In this document: positions 26,525-38,195 of the stretch, one piece after another
Layout of the letters: each line of letters opens with the position of its first letter
Numbering within the stretch: position 1 is the stretch's first letter
Source of the DNA: Physella acuta
Lineage: Eukaryota; Mollusca; Gastropoda; Physidae
Length of the DNA: 64,000 bases
Direction of reading: 5' to 3'
Assembly: GCF_028476545.1 (NCBI RefSeq)
Contig: NW_026733024.1
Span: 62,001-126,000 of the forward strand
Notes under the pieces: generated by a model
Databases searched by the model: none
Seen by the model: only the letters and a program-made list of their open reading frames with translations
Told to the model about the DNA's origin: nothing
Position numbers and translations under genes: made by a program

Positions 26525-26812
26525 CAGAGGCATAGCGACCCTTCCCGGCGCCCGGGGACAAACTTTTCGATTTGAACCCCCCCCCCCGCAAGATTTTGAT
26601 TTGCACCCCCCCCCCTCAAACTTTTGATGTGCACCCCCCCATTCAAACTTTCGATTTGCACCCCCCCTCAACCTTTCAATTTATTTTTCCAAACCATTTT
26701 GGCGCCCCAACATATGTCCCCCCACGCGCCCCCCTTCCCCCCTCCACCTCCCCTCCCCCCCCCCCCGCCTCCCCTCCCCCTCCCGCCCCCCCCCCTCCTC
26801 GCTACGCTACTG
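26525..26812 (+). mobile_element. hAT-type MITE, family CAGAGGCGTAGCGA
   Basis: Left end CAGAGGCATAGCGACC; right end GCTACGCTACTG; flanking TGTCACT on both sides (target duplication, about 7-8 bp). The interior is C-rich with CAAACTTTCGATTTGCACC-type modules. Proline-rich open frames here come only from C-runs. Confidence 0.85.
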
Positions 26813-27279
26813 CAGTGTCACTTATCGTCACAAAAAACAGATCCCACATTCAAAAATATGTTTCTTATCTTTTAAAAACACCGAAAACACCGATTTCGGA
26901 CTATCCCTTCATATACTGACGTCACATGTGACCTACTCAACTCTACTTCACCTGCCCAGTGTCCCGCCAAGTCTCAGACAACATGTTTTTATCGTTTAAA
27001 AAACGATTCCAGCCGAGCATGTCTCTGACCACACTATCCTTTCATATGCTTAGGACAAAGAAACAGATGAACTCTACTTCACCTGCCTTGTATCCTTCCA
27101 AGTTCAGATAGGCAACTTTATCATTCACATCTAAAAAAAAAAAAATATATCATTGACATATTGGTCTAGAACCTGTGCCACCCACATGAGAGCGGGCTAC
27201 GCTACCAACTTAGCTATTTACACGTGACGTCACAAGTGAATTTTTATACTATACTTATGCAACTTGATTTAAGCGCATA

Positions 27280-27965
27280 GATTCTAGATCTAGGTATAGT
27301 AGTACTAACTTTCAAATTAAATTTTATCTTAAATTAGCCAATTCCATAGAAACTTATTATTATCTAAATCTAGATAGAATTATCTATATTCTAGATCTAC
27401 GACTGAGCTATATCTAGAGTTTACGTTCATAATTTTGCAAAATTAGCAGTATAGAAGCCGCGTATAAATCTTAAATTATGCAAATAGAGGCCATGGAGCG
27501 AGCATTTCCTAATTAGCATATTTCATAGCTATACAAACAAAGATTTATATAAAATAAAGAAGGTCTGAAATTATCTAGATCTAGATAGAATTATCTAGAT
27601 CTAGATTCTACGACTCGTTTGCTTAAGTCTTAAGTTTAGTTTTTCTTGCTAGATCTAGAATCTAGATCTAGATCTAATCATTAGCTACGCTGATGGGCCC
27701 GGAGCGAGCATTTCAAAATTACCATATTCCAAACAAAGATTTATATAAAATAATAAAGGTCTAAAATAGTTTAGTATATAGAAAATCACTATTATCTAAA
27801 TCTAGATAGAATAGAATTATCTATATTCTAGATCTACGACTGGTTTGCTTAAGTCTCTTTTTTTTTTGGATTGTATTTATAATCAATAAATATTTGATTT
27901 GACCTAGATTCTAGATCTAGATCTATAAATAAATAAATAACTTTCTTGGACAGATTGTAGATCTA
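27280..27965. repeat. Cluster of TCTAGATCTAGA-type motifs
   Basis: Over ten near-palindromic combinations of AGATCTAGA, TCTAGATC and TTCTAGATCTA scattered in 700 bp, spaced irregularly. A similar cluster lies at 29400-29660 in the second duplicate. This is a low-order motif repeat of unknown role. Confidence 0.7.
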
Positions 27966-28443
27966 GAGAAATTTATCGTAAAACTAAATGAAAAAGACAG
28001 TTGAAAATTGATATAAGTGTTGGAACGTAATAAATACAGCAAACGGACGTATTGTTAAAGTTATGACCGACAGAAAATTAGATTTAGAACGCGTTAAACT
28101 TTTGAATGGGAACACAATTTTCTTCAATAGACGCCGCCATTTTATTGTACTAAAGAGTAAACAAAAACCTGTGACGTCACTATTCCCACAAAGTTTAGTC
28201 AAGGTTTTAACATTTTAAAAAAAAATGGGTTATTCTGCGTAGGAATAAATCAATAAATTAATTAACGTCTTTAAATAAATTTGTGATTAACAGTCTGTCT
28301 GCATTAAAAAATTATTCTCTACCTACATACTATTTTACAGCTTTCCAGATAGAGTCGAACATATCACAATAGTCGATCAGGCAAACAAACAAAAAAACAA
28401 ATAAATATTCAAACATGTAAACAAACTTGACTTTTAGTAGTAT

Positions 28444-30118
28444 ACTAGAATACCCGTCATCCGTTGGATAACTGTGGGTTTCGGGGGTCATCCATCAAAA
28501 AACATCACGTCTGTCACTCAGAGGCATAGCGACCCTTCCCGGCGCCCGGGGACAAACTTTTCGATTTGAACCCCACCCCCCCCCCAAGATTTCGATTTTC
28601 AACCCCCCCCCTCAAACTTTTGATGTGCACCCCCCCCCCCCCCCCACTCAAACTTTCCATTTGAACCCCCCTCAACCTTTCAATTTATTTTTCCAAACCA
28701 TTTTGGCGCCCCAACATATGTCCCCCCCCCCGCCTTCCCCCCCCCCCGCCTCCCCTTCACCCCCGCCTCCCCCCCCCTCCTCGCTACGCTAATGCAGTGT
28801 CACTTATCGTCACAAAAAACAGACCCCACATTCAAAAATATGTTTTTTATCTTTTAAAAACACCGAAAACACCGATTTCGGACTATCCCTTCATATACTG
28901 ACGTCACAGATGACCTACTCAACTCTACTTCACCTGCCCAGTGTCCCGCCAAGTCTCAGACAACAAAAACGATTCCAGCCGAGCATGTCTCTGACCACAC
29001 TATCCCTTCATTTGCTTAGGACAAAGAAACAGATGAACCCTACTTCACCTGCCCTGTGCCCCGCGAGGTCCTGATAGTCAACCTTATCATTCACATATAG
29101 GGCTTAAGAAAAAATAATTGAAAACGTAAAAAAAAAAAAAAAAAGTTCTATTAATGTTTATGACACTGACTTTAAAATTTAGCCTTCATTCTCCAAAGCA
29201 AATTTTAAAATGCTTTTCTGGCATATCTAGCCCTGGCCACCTATACCATGTTTAAATAATGTAAACACCCGCCATCTTGCTCGTGGTAAACATGGCCTAA
29301 AAATTGTCGGAAGACATGCGTCCGGTCCGTACGCCATATCCGGTCCGTACGCCATATTGTTGTTAGCAGCCGACCACGCCTCCAAGTTAGTGAGTAATCC
29401 TACTATATCTAGATATAGAACCTAGATAACAAAAAAATCCCATGTATTCTCGAATTAGATGATCATTGAAGCTAAACAAAGATTTATATAAAATAATTAA
29501 GGCCCGAAATAGATTCTAGATGTAGAATTTACATTAAGTCTAGATCTAGAATTTACATTGAGTCTAGTGACCTAGATCTAGAATCTAGACCTAGGCCCTA
29601 GGCTAGATTCTAGATTCATAACTTTCCTTCGACAGCTGAATTTTAGATCTAGAGAAATTTAGTGTAAAACTAAATGAAAAAAGACAGTTTAAAATTGATA
29701 TAAGTGTTGGAACGTAATAAATACAGCAAACGGACGTATTGTTAAAGTTATGACCGACAGAAAATTAGATTTAGAACGCGTTAAACTTTTGAATGGGAAC
29801 ACAATTTTCTTCGATAGACGCCGCCATTTTATTGTACTAAAGAGTAAACAAAAACCTGTGACGTCACTATTCCCACAAAGTTTAGTCGATGTGTTAACAT
29901 TTTAAAAAAAAATGGGTTACTCTGCATATGAATAAATCAATTAATTAATTAACGTCTTTAAATAAATTTGTGATCAACAGTCTGTCTGCATTAAAAAATT
30001 ATTCTCTACCTGCATACTATTTTACAGCTTTCCAGATAGAGTCGAACATATCACAATAGTCGATCAGGCAAACAAATAAATATTCAAACATGTAAACAAA
30101 GTTGAGTTTTAGTAGTAT
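28444..30118 (+). repeat. Segmental direct duplication, copy 2
   Basis: Same start (TACCCGTCATCCGTTGGATA at 28451) and same end as copy 1, but about 0.3 kb shorter because the middle differs. Nearly identical stretches of several hundred bp indicate recent tandem duplication. Confidence 0.88.
28519..28796 (+). mobile_element. hAT-type MITE, family CAGAGGCGTAGCGA (duplicate)
   Basis: Same insertion as 26525-26812, carried along by the segmental duplication: same flanks (TGTCACT) and same variant left end CAGAGGCATAGCGACC. Confidence 0.85.
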
Positions 30119-30156
30119 ATAGATTACATCATAGCGAAGTAATGACATACAGCTAG

Positions 30157-30261
<105 letters not shown>

Positions 30262-30461
30262 CACGTATATAGAACGTGTTAAAAATTCGACGCCTTTTTT
30301 TGCTCTTTTCGCTCCCCCTATAATGAAAACCTGGATACGCCTCTGCCCTTACACCCCGGTCTCTTTTCCCCTTGTTGCCATGACAACAGCCTTGTGAATA
30401 GGTCAGATGATGACCCTGACTCACGACCCACTTACCCCCCCACCCCCTCTCTTGTCCACAG

Positions 30462-30587
30462 TTGCCGTGACCGTTGCCTTCATCCTATGCTGGGCACCAT
30501 TCCACACCCAACGGCTGATGACGCTCTACGTGGTCAACTGGACCCCACAGTTGATGCTGGTACAGTCTCATATCTTCTATATATCAG
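30462..30587 (+). CDS. Receptor 1, TM6 exon (pyrokinin/CAPA/neuromedin-U-type GPCR)
   Basis: Coding exon of a rhodopsin-family neuropeptide receptor that would act at the plasma membrane through G proteins. The acceptor TTGTCCACAG is followed by VAVTVAFILCWAPFHTQRLM, the TM6 signature FxxCWAPFH typical of pyrokinin/CAPA/NMU receptors. Extracellular loop 3 follows (VVNWTPQLMLVQSHIFYIS) and a donor CAG/GTGGGT at 30588. The exon aligns with 52855-52986 of the minus-strand paralogue, is two codons shorter, and has identical phases at both ends. Upstream exons (TM1-TM5) are not found in 1-30461, so this intron exceeds 30 kb or those exons are lost. The donor is the first copy of a 27-bp repeat. 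Ligand not determined. Confidence 0.88.
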
Positions 30588-31170
30588 GTGGGTCTCATAT
30601 CTTCTATATATCAGGTGGGTCTCATGTCATATATATATATATATATCAGGTGGGTCTCATATCTTCTATATATCAGGTGGGTCTCATATCTTCTATATAT
30701 CAGGTGAGTGATATATCATATATAACAGGTGGGTCTCATGTCATATATAACAGGTGGGTCTCATATCTTCTATATATATCAGGTGGGTCTCATATCTTCT
30801 ATATATCAGGTGAGTGATATATCATATATAACAGGTGGTTCTCATAACTTTTATATATCAGGTGGGTCATATATCATATATAACAGGTGGGTCTCATATC
30901 TTCTATATATCAGGTGGGTCTCATATCTTCTATATATCAGGTGGGTTATATATCATGCATGACAGGTGGGTCTCATAACTTCTATATATCATGTGGGGCC
31001 CATATGATATAAAACAGGAGGGTCTAATAACTTTTTTACATAGGTTAATCATAGTTCTTGTATTTATTATGTGGGTCGTATATCGTAGATATCAGGTAGG
31101 TTATATTTGTTATGTACTAGGGATCATATATCTTTTACATATCTTGTATATATTATATATGTTATATATC
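30566..31170. repeat. 27-bp minisatellite copying the exon end and 5' splice site
   Basis: About 15 copies of a unit with core CTATATATCAGGTGGGTCTC, degrading to the right. The first copy is the real exon end plus donor. Donor-like CAGGTGGGT or CAGGTGAGT therefore recurs at 30615 and many later sites. Three to four short TA stretches and variants (AACAGGTGGGT) occur between units. Confidence 0.95.
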
Positions 31171-31552
31171 AGATGCGTCCCCTCTATTAAATATGCCAGG
31201 AACGTCACATTACATATGCCATGTTGGAATACTATACAACAAGTAAAAAGGTTGAATATATAGTTATAGTTTTGATCAAACAGAAGAAAGGGAAGGGGCG
31301 GCTCGTTCAGCAATTTATCCAGAATTGTATTATTGATATACTAATATATTGTACTAAGTTTTGATTAAATTTTTGAGACAAAAGAGTACCAGAAGGCGGG
31401 AATGTAAGTGGAGGGGGTGTAACAAGCCTGCTCCTACCCATTGCGACGCCCTGACCAGGCGAAATTAACATGTGTTGTGAATCTGAATGTGTTTTGTGTC
31501 CAACATTTTATTTTTAGTTGTGCCTTTTACTTTGTTAGTTGTACAATAAATC

Positions 31553-31555
<3 letters not shown>

Positions 31556-31594
<39 letters not shown>
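31556..31594. repeat. (TA)n microsatellite
   Basis: About 19 TA units, followed by a T-run just upstream of the TM7 exon acceptor. Confidence 0.95.
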
Positions 31595-31600
<6 letters not shown>

Positions 31601-31633
31601 TTTTTTTTAAAATATTTAAACATTTTTCTACAG

Positions 31634-31716
31634 GTGTGCTTTACTTTGTAAGTTCTACAGTAAATCCTATATTATATAACGTGATATCAAAGCGCTACCG
31701 AGCAGCATTTAAACAG
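31634..31716 (+). CDS. Receptor 1, TM7 exon
   Basis: Acceptor TTTTCTACAG at 31624-31633. With the split glycine codon from the previous exon it reads GVLYFVSSTVNPILYNVISK then RYRAAFKQ, ending at donor CAG/GTGAGA (31717). It contains the NPxxY motif (NPILY) needed for receptor activation and the start of helix 8. Compare GVLYFFSSTINPILYNVMSH in the paralogue at 52313-52436. Here the exon ends 41 nt earlier than in the paralogue; the acceptor phase is the same. Confidence 0.9.
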
Positions 31717-31719
31717 GTG

Positions 31720-31865
31720 AGAACATGTTACTGCAACTTTTGTATAACCACACAACATGTTGCAGTAATTTGTGTATAACCACAGAACATGTTGCAGTAG
31801 TTTTTGTACAACTTTTAAACTTGTTGCAGGAACTTTTGTAAGACCTTAGTACAAGTTGCACGACT
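31720..31865. repeat. 33-bp repeat abutting the 5' splice site
   Basis: About four degrading copies of a unit with AACATGTTGCAGTAATTTGT and TATAACCACA, starting about 5 nt inside the intron. The donor itself is not copied in this case. Confidence 0.8.
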
Positions 31866-32194
31866 TTTGTATACCCTAATACGATGATACTTCATATTTT
31901 TTGCATGAAAACTTATTAACACATCATAATCTATTCGAGTATAAACTGTGATGGGCCTATGAATAGTCAACTATTGCGCCACAAGTTCTTTTATGTAAAT
32001 CCCTAGGAATAGTTTTAGTTATCTATTGTATAGCCTTGGCTTACTCATACCCCTTAGCTTAACTATAGTTCTGGATAGTAAAAGTAAAGTAGTCTTTAGA
32101 ACCTGACAGTATTTGGTACAGAAAAAGTAGAGTTCACCATTTTCAGGTAACATCGACATATAAAAGGATAGTGTTGTCAGCAACATGCCCAGCC

Positions 32195-32335
32195 GCCTTT
32201 ACTTTCCCTGTGAGTCAGGTAACTATAAGAGATGAGTGGACTCATGTAAGCTCTATGATAAGAGCCAGGAGTTCGAACTCGAGACTTTCGGGTTAGCAGT
32301 CGCATGCTCTACCTCCAACCACACCGTCTCCCTCT
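32195..32335 (-). mobile_element. SINE, tRNA-headed, minus orientation
   Basis: Reverse-strand box A/B region (GAGTTCGAACTCCTGG as complement near 32270-32285) and the family tail complement GCCCAGCCGCCTTTACTTTC. Partial copy in the intron of receptor 1. Confidence 0.7.
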
Positions 32336-32479
32336 TCAATTTAAGCTTCATCCTTAAAAGCGACACCATCGATACATAAACCTATTTTCTTTAAAAAGAA
32401 ATACCATACTTACGCTTAAATGTTTAAAGCCTTTTTTTCAAATCTCTTCCACCCCATCTCCCCCCCCCCCCCCCCACAG

Positions 32480-32613
32480 ATCATATTCCCATGCTGTCGA
32501 ACAATTCCAACCCAGAGTAACACAAGTATTGCCCGGCAGTCGGAGAGGGTCTCCAAGACCCAGGCCATGGTGGTGCTCAAAAACGGAAGTGACAGCCTGC
32601 GAGTGGTCTTCAG
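32480..32613 (+). CDS. Receptor 1, cytoplasmic tail exon
   Basis: The acceptor is a C-run of about 20 followed by ACAG (32476-32479). In phase with the TM7 exon it reads IIFPCCRTIPTQSNTSIARQ, then SERVSKTQAMVVL and SLRVVF, with donor CAG/GTAGGC at 32614. The CC pair just after helix 8 is a typical palmitoylation site. Ser/Thr/Arg-rich sequence suits kinase and arrestin contacts. It is only weakly similar to the C-terminal exon of the paralogue (TSIFRSTPQG..), as expected for receptor tails. Confidence 0.83.
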
Positions 32614-32744
32614 GTAGGCTAACTCACCCCCAGACCAGAGTTGGTTTCAGGCGTCTCTCAGTAGGGGAAGTACGTCCATCCCCCACCCCCCCCCCCCCCC
32701 CCCCCCACAGGACGAAATAGAAAATGTATACTTAAACCTGTGCC

Positions 32745-32935
32745 CATCAATGTAAGTTTCAACTCCAAAATCAAACAACTGCTGCCTTGTAGTTTGTTCT
32801 TGGTTGGACACAGGCGAAGGAAGCAAATCCAAAACGAAAAGCAGGCTGAAATCGGAGTCAATGGCCTCAATGGCACATAACCGTTGACGTGTAACCTTAA
32901 TTTGTTGGAAGGGATCTCTTCCAACACTAAAATTA
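32745..32935 (+). mobile_element. SINE fragment, second family
   Basis: Complementary to 37915-38110: TTTCAACTCCAAAATCAAAC, the GGAAGCAAATCCAAAACGAA region and TTGGAAGGGATCTCTTCCAA correspond. The tRNA-like head is missing here (5' truncated). Confidence 0.7.
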
Positions 32936-33878
32936 AGAATGAAGAAGAAGAATTAAATCAACTTTTACATACACTTAGCAAGTTTTTTTTTTTTAAACCA
33001 CGATCAACACGAGTAACCCTTGTCTAAAAGTATTCTGTATGCTTATACCAGTTACCACAGATGAGATCTTAAGTGTTCATAAAAATATATACTTCCAAAA
33101 CCACTCCACAATATCGCGATATGAACCTTAAATTGTAAACAGAGCAAAAAAAATCAGGAGAAAGGAATCAAAACATATTTACACATTAAGACTTATCTCT
33201 ACCATTGATCACACAGACAGTAACCCAGGCGAGAATAAACCACTCCCAGAGATCCGATGTCCGTCGGTTTGAGTTTTTTGTGATTTAAACCAACACACGA
33301 TCGACGAAATGACTAAACGTAAGTGTCAGGAAAATGTTGACACTGTTGGTCCGTTGGCACTGACGAAGTTTTCGTGTCTTAAGATCCATAAAAAAGTCTT
33401 TGGTCTGTGAAACCACGGTATTCAATTTTTCATCGAAAATTACAAAACTATGAAATAACTAATTTTATTTTAGAAAATTTGTTGGATTTCAATCTTCATT
33501 AATCATTAATAAAAGCGATTGAACCATCATTTGACAAACAAAAAGACTTCATTTCCTCTATTTATACGAGTTTTTATAGGGTGTAATTAAGATCTTTTAA
33601 GTTTAACATTCATTAACATCTTTTAGCTTCTAAGACGATTACATTATAAAAAATAAAGCAAGGCTTGTTTACTTAATACGCAGAAAAGTTTTAAAATGTA
33701 AAAAAAAAAACAGGCCGAAGAGCTAATTGCTTACCACAATCAAAATTTTTTTGTTATTGATCTTCTTTTTTGAGGTAATGACATTTGATGTTGAGCAACC
33801 AGAATTGAGTCGCACTTTTTGACCTATAGTTGTAAATAAACGTTTCCCACATAATGGGCAGGTCAATTTTCATTAGAG

Positions 33879-34102
33879 CAGTGGTTCTTAACTTGGGTTT
33901 AATCGAACCCCACCTACCCCCCTCCCCCGGGGTTTGGTGAGTCGGTCTAAGGGCTCGGTAGAGGTCAAGACACACACCTGGCTCATATGATTCACGATCG
34001 GATTTTGTCAGTTCGAACGACAGAACCTTTAAGAACGGTTCGGTGAATGCACATATAAAACTTGTAATACTCAGTACCTCCAAAATGGGTTAAGAACCAC
34101 TG
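33879..34102. mobile_element. hAT-type MITE, family CAGTGGTTCTTAAC
   Basis: 224 bp. Inverted termini CAGTGGTTCTTAAC and GTTAAGAACCACTG, with a perfect 8-bp target duplication CATTAGAG (33871-33878, 34103-34110). The interior contains GATTCACGATCGGATTTTGT, shared with 40866-41073. Confidence 0.95.
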
Positions 34103-34521
34103 CATTAGAGAGTTTAAAATAAATGTTTAATGTGCATTTTGCACCGTGCGCATCTTGCAATACTTTTAAAACATTTCACGAAAACTACGGAAAATAAAAC
34201 AATCCTCCAAAAAACTGCAACAGACAACAAAACAACAAATAGAAAAACAAATCCCCAAATCACACATGTGGTGCCGTATCGTGGTAAACAAAACAAGGCG
34301 GGCGAGATTGACATTTTCGTTCACAGAAAAAACAGTTTTACCCCGGGAACATAAATCACATTTTCTGGGCGTGCGGGTATTGAACACAAACAATGGCTGT
34401 AGCTACAGGTGTCAGCGGGAGTTATCTGTTATCTACATAGTGTTGGTGGTGGGTGTTGTGAGGGTAGAGGTGTAGCGACCCAATTCTGGCGCCCCAGGCG
34501 AACTATCAATTTTGCACTCCC

Positions 34522-34655
<134 letters not shown>

Positions 34656-35034
34656 TAGCCGTCCCGGCCAGGCCCTGCTCTGGCTTCTGTGAAAAACCTT
34701 TCTGTTAAAGACCCTCACCTGTGTGTTTAGTAATAATCATAAACCCGGCATTGCCCACCCAAACCACAACCAACCAAAACCAAAACAACAAAACGCAAAC
34801 ATAACGCTAACACAATTACAAATACAAACGAAAACAAAAACCTAACAACAAACCCAACCACAACCACAGTCATCAGTCTTAACCTGTTATCATCTTTTAG
34901 TGTCACAGTATTGATGTAGAAAACAGTTAAATTAGTCTGTAGAGCTATGTAGCAGTCTATTTTCTTAACTTTGACTGTGTATAATTCAGTAATGCAGCTC
35001 AGGATTAGCTTTTTAATTTTTTTTCTACCTTGTA

Positions 35035-35215
35035 TGGGGCGGTGTGGCCTCGCGGTAGAGCTCTAGATTGTTAACCCGAGAGTTTTGAGCTCGAATCCTG
35101 GTTTAAGTCAGTTGCAACGTCCCTGAGTCAACTCTGCTCTGATCAGTACCTAACTCGCGTTAGGGAAAGTTAACGCGGCTGAACATAGAGCTGACCACAC
35201 TATCCCGTCTTAAGC
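35035..35215 (+). mobile_element. SINE, tRNA-headed
   Basis: Head with GTGGCCTCGCGGTAGAGC (box A-like) and GAGCTCGAATCCTGG (box B-like), then a body with TAACTCGCGTTAGGGAAAG and CTGACCACACTATCCCGTC shared with other copies here. It is not a tRNA gene: no acceptor stem pairs. Confidence 0.8.
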
Positions 35216-35297
35216 GTTTGTTGGGTCTAAACAGCAGTCTTTTTCCTTTAGCCTCGTTTGGCGTCCCCCTAGAGTCGGCGCCCGGATCTTGCCGCCC

Positions 35298-35685
35298 CAG
35301 AGGCGTAGCGACCCTTCCCGGCGCCCGGGGACATACTTTCAATTTGGCGCCCCCCTCGGGAGCAAATTTTCGATTTGCACCCCCCCTCAAACTTTCGATT
35401 TGCACCCCCCCCCCTCGAACTTTTCATTTGCACCCCCCCCTCGAACTTTTCATTTGCACCCCCCCCTCAAACTTTCGATTTGCACCCCCCCCTCGAACTT
35501 TTCATTTGCACCCCCCCTCGAACTTTTCATTTGCGCCCCCCCCCCCTCAAACTTTCGATTTCCACCTCCCCCCTCGAACTTTTCATTTGCACCCCCCCCC
35601 TCAAACTTTCAATTTGGCGCCCCCCCCTAAGGTCGGCGCCCGGGGACATATGTCCCCCCCCGCCCCCCCCCTCGCTACGCCTCTG
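35298..35685 (+). mobile_element. hAT-type MITE, family CAGAGGCGTAGCGA (longest copy)
   Basis: Termini CAGAGGCGTAGCGACC and CGCTACGCCTCTG; perfect 8-bp target duplication TGCCGCCC (35290-35297, 35686-35693). About nine tandem copies of a roughly 26-bp module (CTCGAACTTTTCATTTGCAC or CTCAAACTTTCGATTTGCAC) lie inside. Proline/phenylalanine-rich open frames in three phases are products of this repeat. Confidence 0.95.
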
Positions 35686-35894
35686 TGCCGCCCCACCCAG
35701 CTTCAGCTATCAACTCGTCTGTGTTAAGGGAGGATTAACATAGATTGTAACATCACATCCATTTTACAATCATTTCATCATCAAAGACTATAATTTTCAA
35801 TTTAAAAACAAGTAGACTTAAGGGAAAATATATAACAGTAGCGAGTACACGTAACATTACCGACGTGAATGATGCTTCAAGTCTACAGGGCGTT

Positions 35895-36070
35895 TGAGCA
35901 ATAGTGGAAGCCGGGATTAGTGGGAGACGGGATTAGTGGGAGACATGATTAGTGTGAGATGGGATTAGTGGGAGACGGGATTAGTGGGAGACGGGATTAG
36001 TGAGAAACAGGATTAGTAAGAGATAGGATTAGTGGGAGACGGGATTATAGAAGTTCGGATTAATGAAGCC
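35895..36070. repeat. 16-bp minisatellite
   Basis: About nine to ten copies of GGGATTAGTGGGAGAC with some variants, in the large intron of receptor 1. Confidence 0.93.
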
Positions 36071-36469
36071 GGGATTACAGGTAGCTGATCCAGCTTCCCC
36101 TGGGTAGCGCCAAACAGGGTAAAGAAGCCGGGATTAAAAAAATATATTTTCAAAGATCAAGAATAGATTAACTCAAACAAGTAATTTCTCTCTCTGTTGT
36201 GTTTGGTATTAAATCGGTAAATAATTTAGCATCTGGCACTATAACAGGAGTCGCAGAGAAGACCGAGTCTAGGGACGCGAGTGAAGACAGTACCGCGAAA
36301 AACTACTTTAATAAATAATCGGTTATGTCAGTACAGTGTTAGCACAGGCGAAGATTAGATTTCCTGTGTTGACGGAATGTTTAACTCATCTCACACATAA
36401 TTCAAACACGACAATTCCTTCACGCTAAAAAACGTAGTTTCCTTTTCGAGCCTAGCGGTCCATGAGGCA

Positions 36470-36720
36470 AGTGAAGTAGAGTTCCTGTGTTCCTGTGACC
36501 TCGGCATATGAAGGGATAGTGTATTCAGCACTATGCCCAGCCACTTTTATTTGTACGTTCTACTAACTTATTATTATTTTTTTCGCCTCAGACATGTAAT
36601 TTACAGCGTCAGTTCGCCTTGCATGTTCGCTTTGTTATTACAGTTTTCATCATCTTCCGGATTCGAACTCGAAGCTTTCTGGTTAGCAGTCTAGCGCTCC
36701 ACTCATCCCGACAAATATTT
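36470..36720 (-). mobile_element. SINE, minus orientation, with internal repeat insertion
   Basis: Tail complement (GAAGTAGAGTTCCTGTG, GGCATATGAAGGGATAGTGT, GCCCAGCC) at 36478-36545 and head complement (GATTCGAACTCGAAGC) at 36660-36715. Between them lies a reverse copy of the repeat with GTAATTTACAGCGTCAGTTC (36590-36655). Confidence 0.7.
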
Positions 36721-37374
36721 GACGCTAATAGTTGAACTATTTGTATTTCTCAGCATTTAAATTTTAAAAAAATACATTTTAATTAACTAACAGCGAAAAA
36801 AAAATACACACACCATAATTTTATTTAGTTCTGATAGCAAAAGAGTTTGTAGCTGAATGCATTAAAATATATCCAGAGCGGCTAAATAAAAAACTCTAAC
36901 TCACAGAGAAAGGAAATAAAATTTTAGCCCTCGCTATCCTTCAGGGGAGATCATGCTCTCCTGACTGCATGACGTGCACCAGATCACACGAGTAAATTGA
37001 CCGTAGCTCAGAGTTATCCGCGCTTTAATCGGCCAGAGTTGACGTCTGGGCAATGAAAAAAAAATGGCGGCAATAAAAAACGATTTTCAGAATATAGAAG
37101 AAATATATAGGCATTTTCAGACTTCGGTCGATATGCGGCCTTTGTCCGTTCTTTTTTACGGGTAGAACCAGGTTAACCATTGTACTTTTAGAGTTGAAAA
37201 AATAATAATCTTTTTACCACTTAAGGGGGGGGGGGGGTCATCCATGAATGACGTCACTCTTTTTCGGGACGAGTTTTACTTGCCCCATCCCTTCCGTCAC
37301 AACTCAACTTACAACCCCCCCCCCATTCAGATTGCAATTTAATTTTTTTTTAAACATCAGCTGAGCTTAGTTAA

Positions 37375-37775
37375 CATCTATATATATAATTCTCTTCTGG
37401 GAGCCGTTAGAAAACAAGCTGCAAGCGCGCGCCTTGCAGTCCCATCTCTTCCTTTCTATCGCTACCACCCCCCACCCCCCCCCCCCCCCCCCCCCCCACA
37501 CACACATGGTCAGGTGAGTTGTTGTTCACGCTAAATGTTTAGTTTGGTGACGGCTATTAGGGGCAGATAATTCAGTTTGAAACTATTTTAAACTTAGAGG
37601 AGGTAACTAGGAGGAGGCTGCTTTCACGTGGGGGGGGGGGGGTTAGTGTTTTAAAGCAAATATTTTCAGTGGCAGCATTGGTACTGTCGAATTCACAAAT
37701 TATGAATTACAGAAATGTAGAAAAAACAACAACTAAATAGCGGCGTATGATACACCGCGGGTCGGCTCGTAGAGT
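37375..37775 (-). repeat. Dispersed repeat, copy 2 (nested)
   Basis: Reverse complement of 25110-25440 (GGTACTGTCGAATTCACAAA, AGCGGCGTATGATACACCGC), including the C/G-runs. It is inserted inside the MITE 37225-38276. Confidence 0.78.
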
Positions 37776-37914
37776 ATATTCATCAACTTCTATTACACTT
37801 TACAAAAGCTGTTTTCAAAAATCGCCAAATAACGGCGGAAAATTCAGTTTCTAACAATACTTTTAAAAAAGCATACATTTGACGTCACTCGACTTGTTTT
37901 TCTCCGTTCTTAGT

Positions 37915-38195
37915 TCTAGATTTGGAAGGGGTTCCCCTTCCAGCAAAATTAAGTATTACGTGTCAACTTGTTTTACGCCATTTAGAGCGTTGACTCCGAT
38001 TTCTCTTTTCGGATTTGCCTTCCAAACCCAGAACAAGCTACCCGGCAGGAGTTTTTTTAATTTTGGAGTTGTCTCTCCTAGATGAGCAGCTGTCCCTAGC
38101 TGTCGAGCCTCATCTGCCCGGGGGTTCAAACTCTGGTCTTTTCGGTTCCGCAACCATGACTAGACCACGCCGACCTCCGTCACACGAATTGAATC
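37915..38195 (-). mobile_element. SINE, second family, minus orientation (nested)
   Basis: On the reverse strand it begins with a tRNA-like head (GGCGTGGTCTAGTCATGG, then GAGTTTGAACCCCC) and continues through CAACTCCAAAATTAAAA and the CGAAAAGAGAAATCGGAGTC region, matching 32745-32935. Inserted in the MITE 37225-38276. Confidence 0.75.

Larger units (their letters stand above)
26451..28443 (+). repeat. Segmental direct duplication, copy 1
   Basis: Begins at TACCCGTCATCCGTTGGATA and runs to the TTTTAGTAGTATA before the second copy. Shared parts are the 5' 650 bp (with a CAGAGGCGTAGCGA-family MITE) and the 3' 500 bp (GTAATAAATACAGCAAACGG, CGCCGCCATTTTATTGTACT). The middle of both copies is rich in TCTAGATCTAGA-type motifs but differs in length. 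No gene is recognised. Confidence 0.88.

Noticed and set aside
35218-35743. Proline/phenylalanine-rich frames in three phases
   Set aside because: Repeats of a C-rich 26-bp module inside a MITE, not coding.
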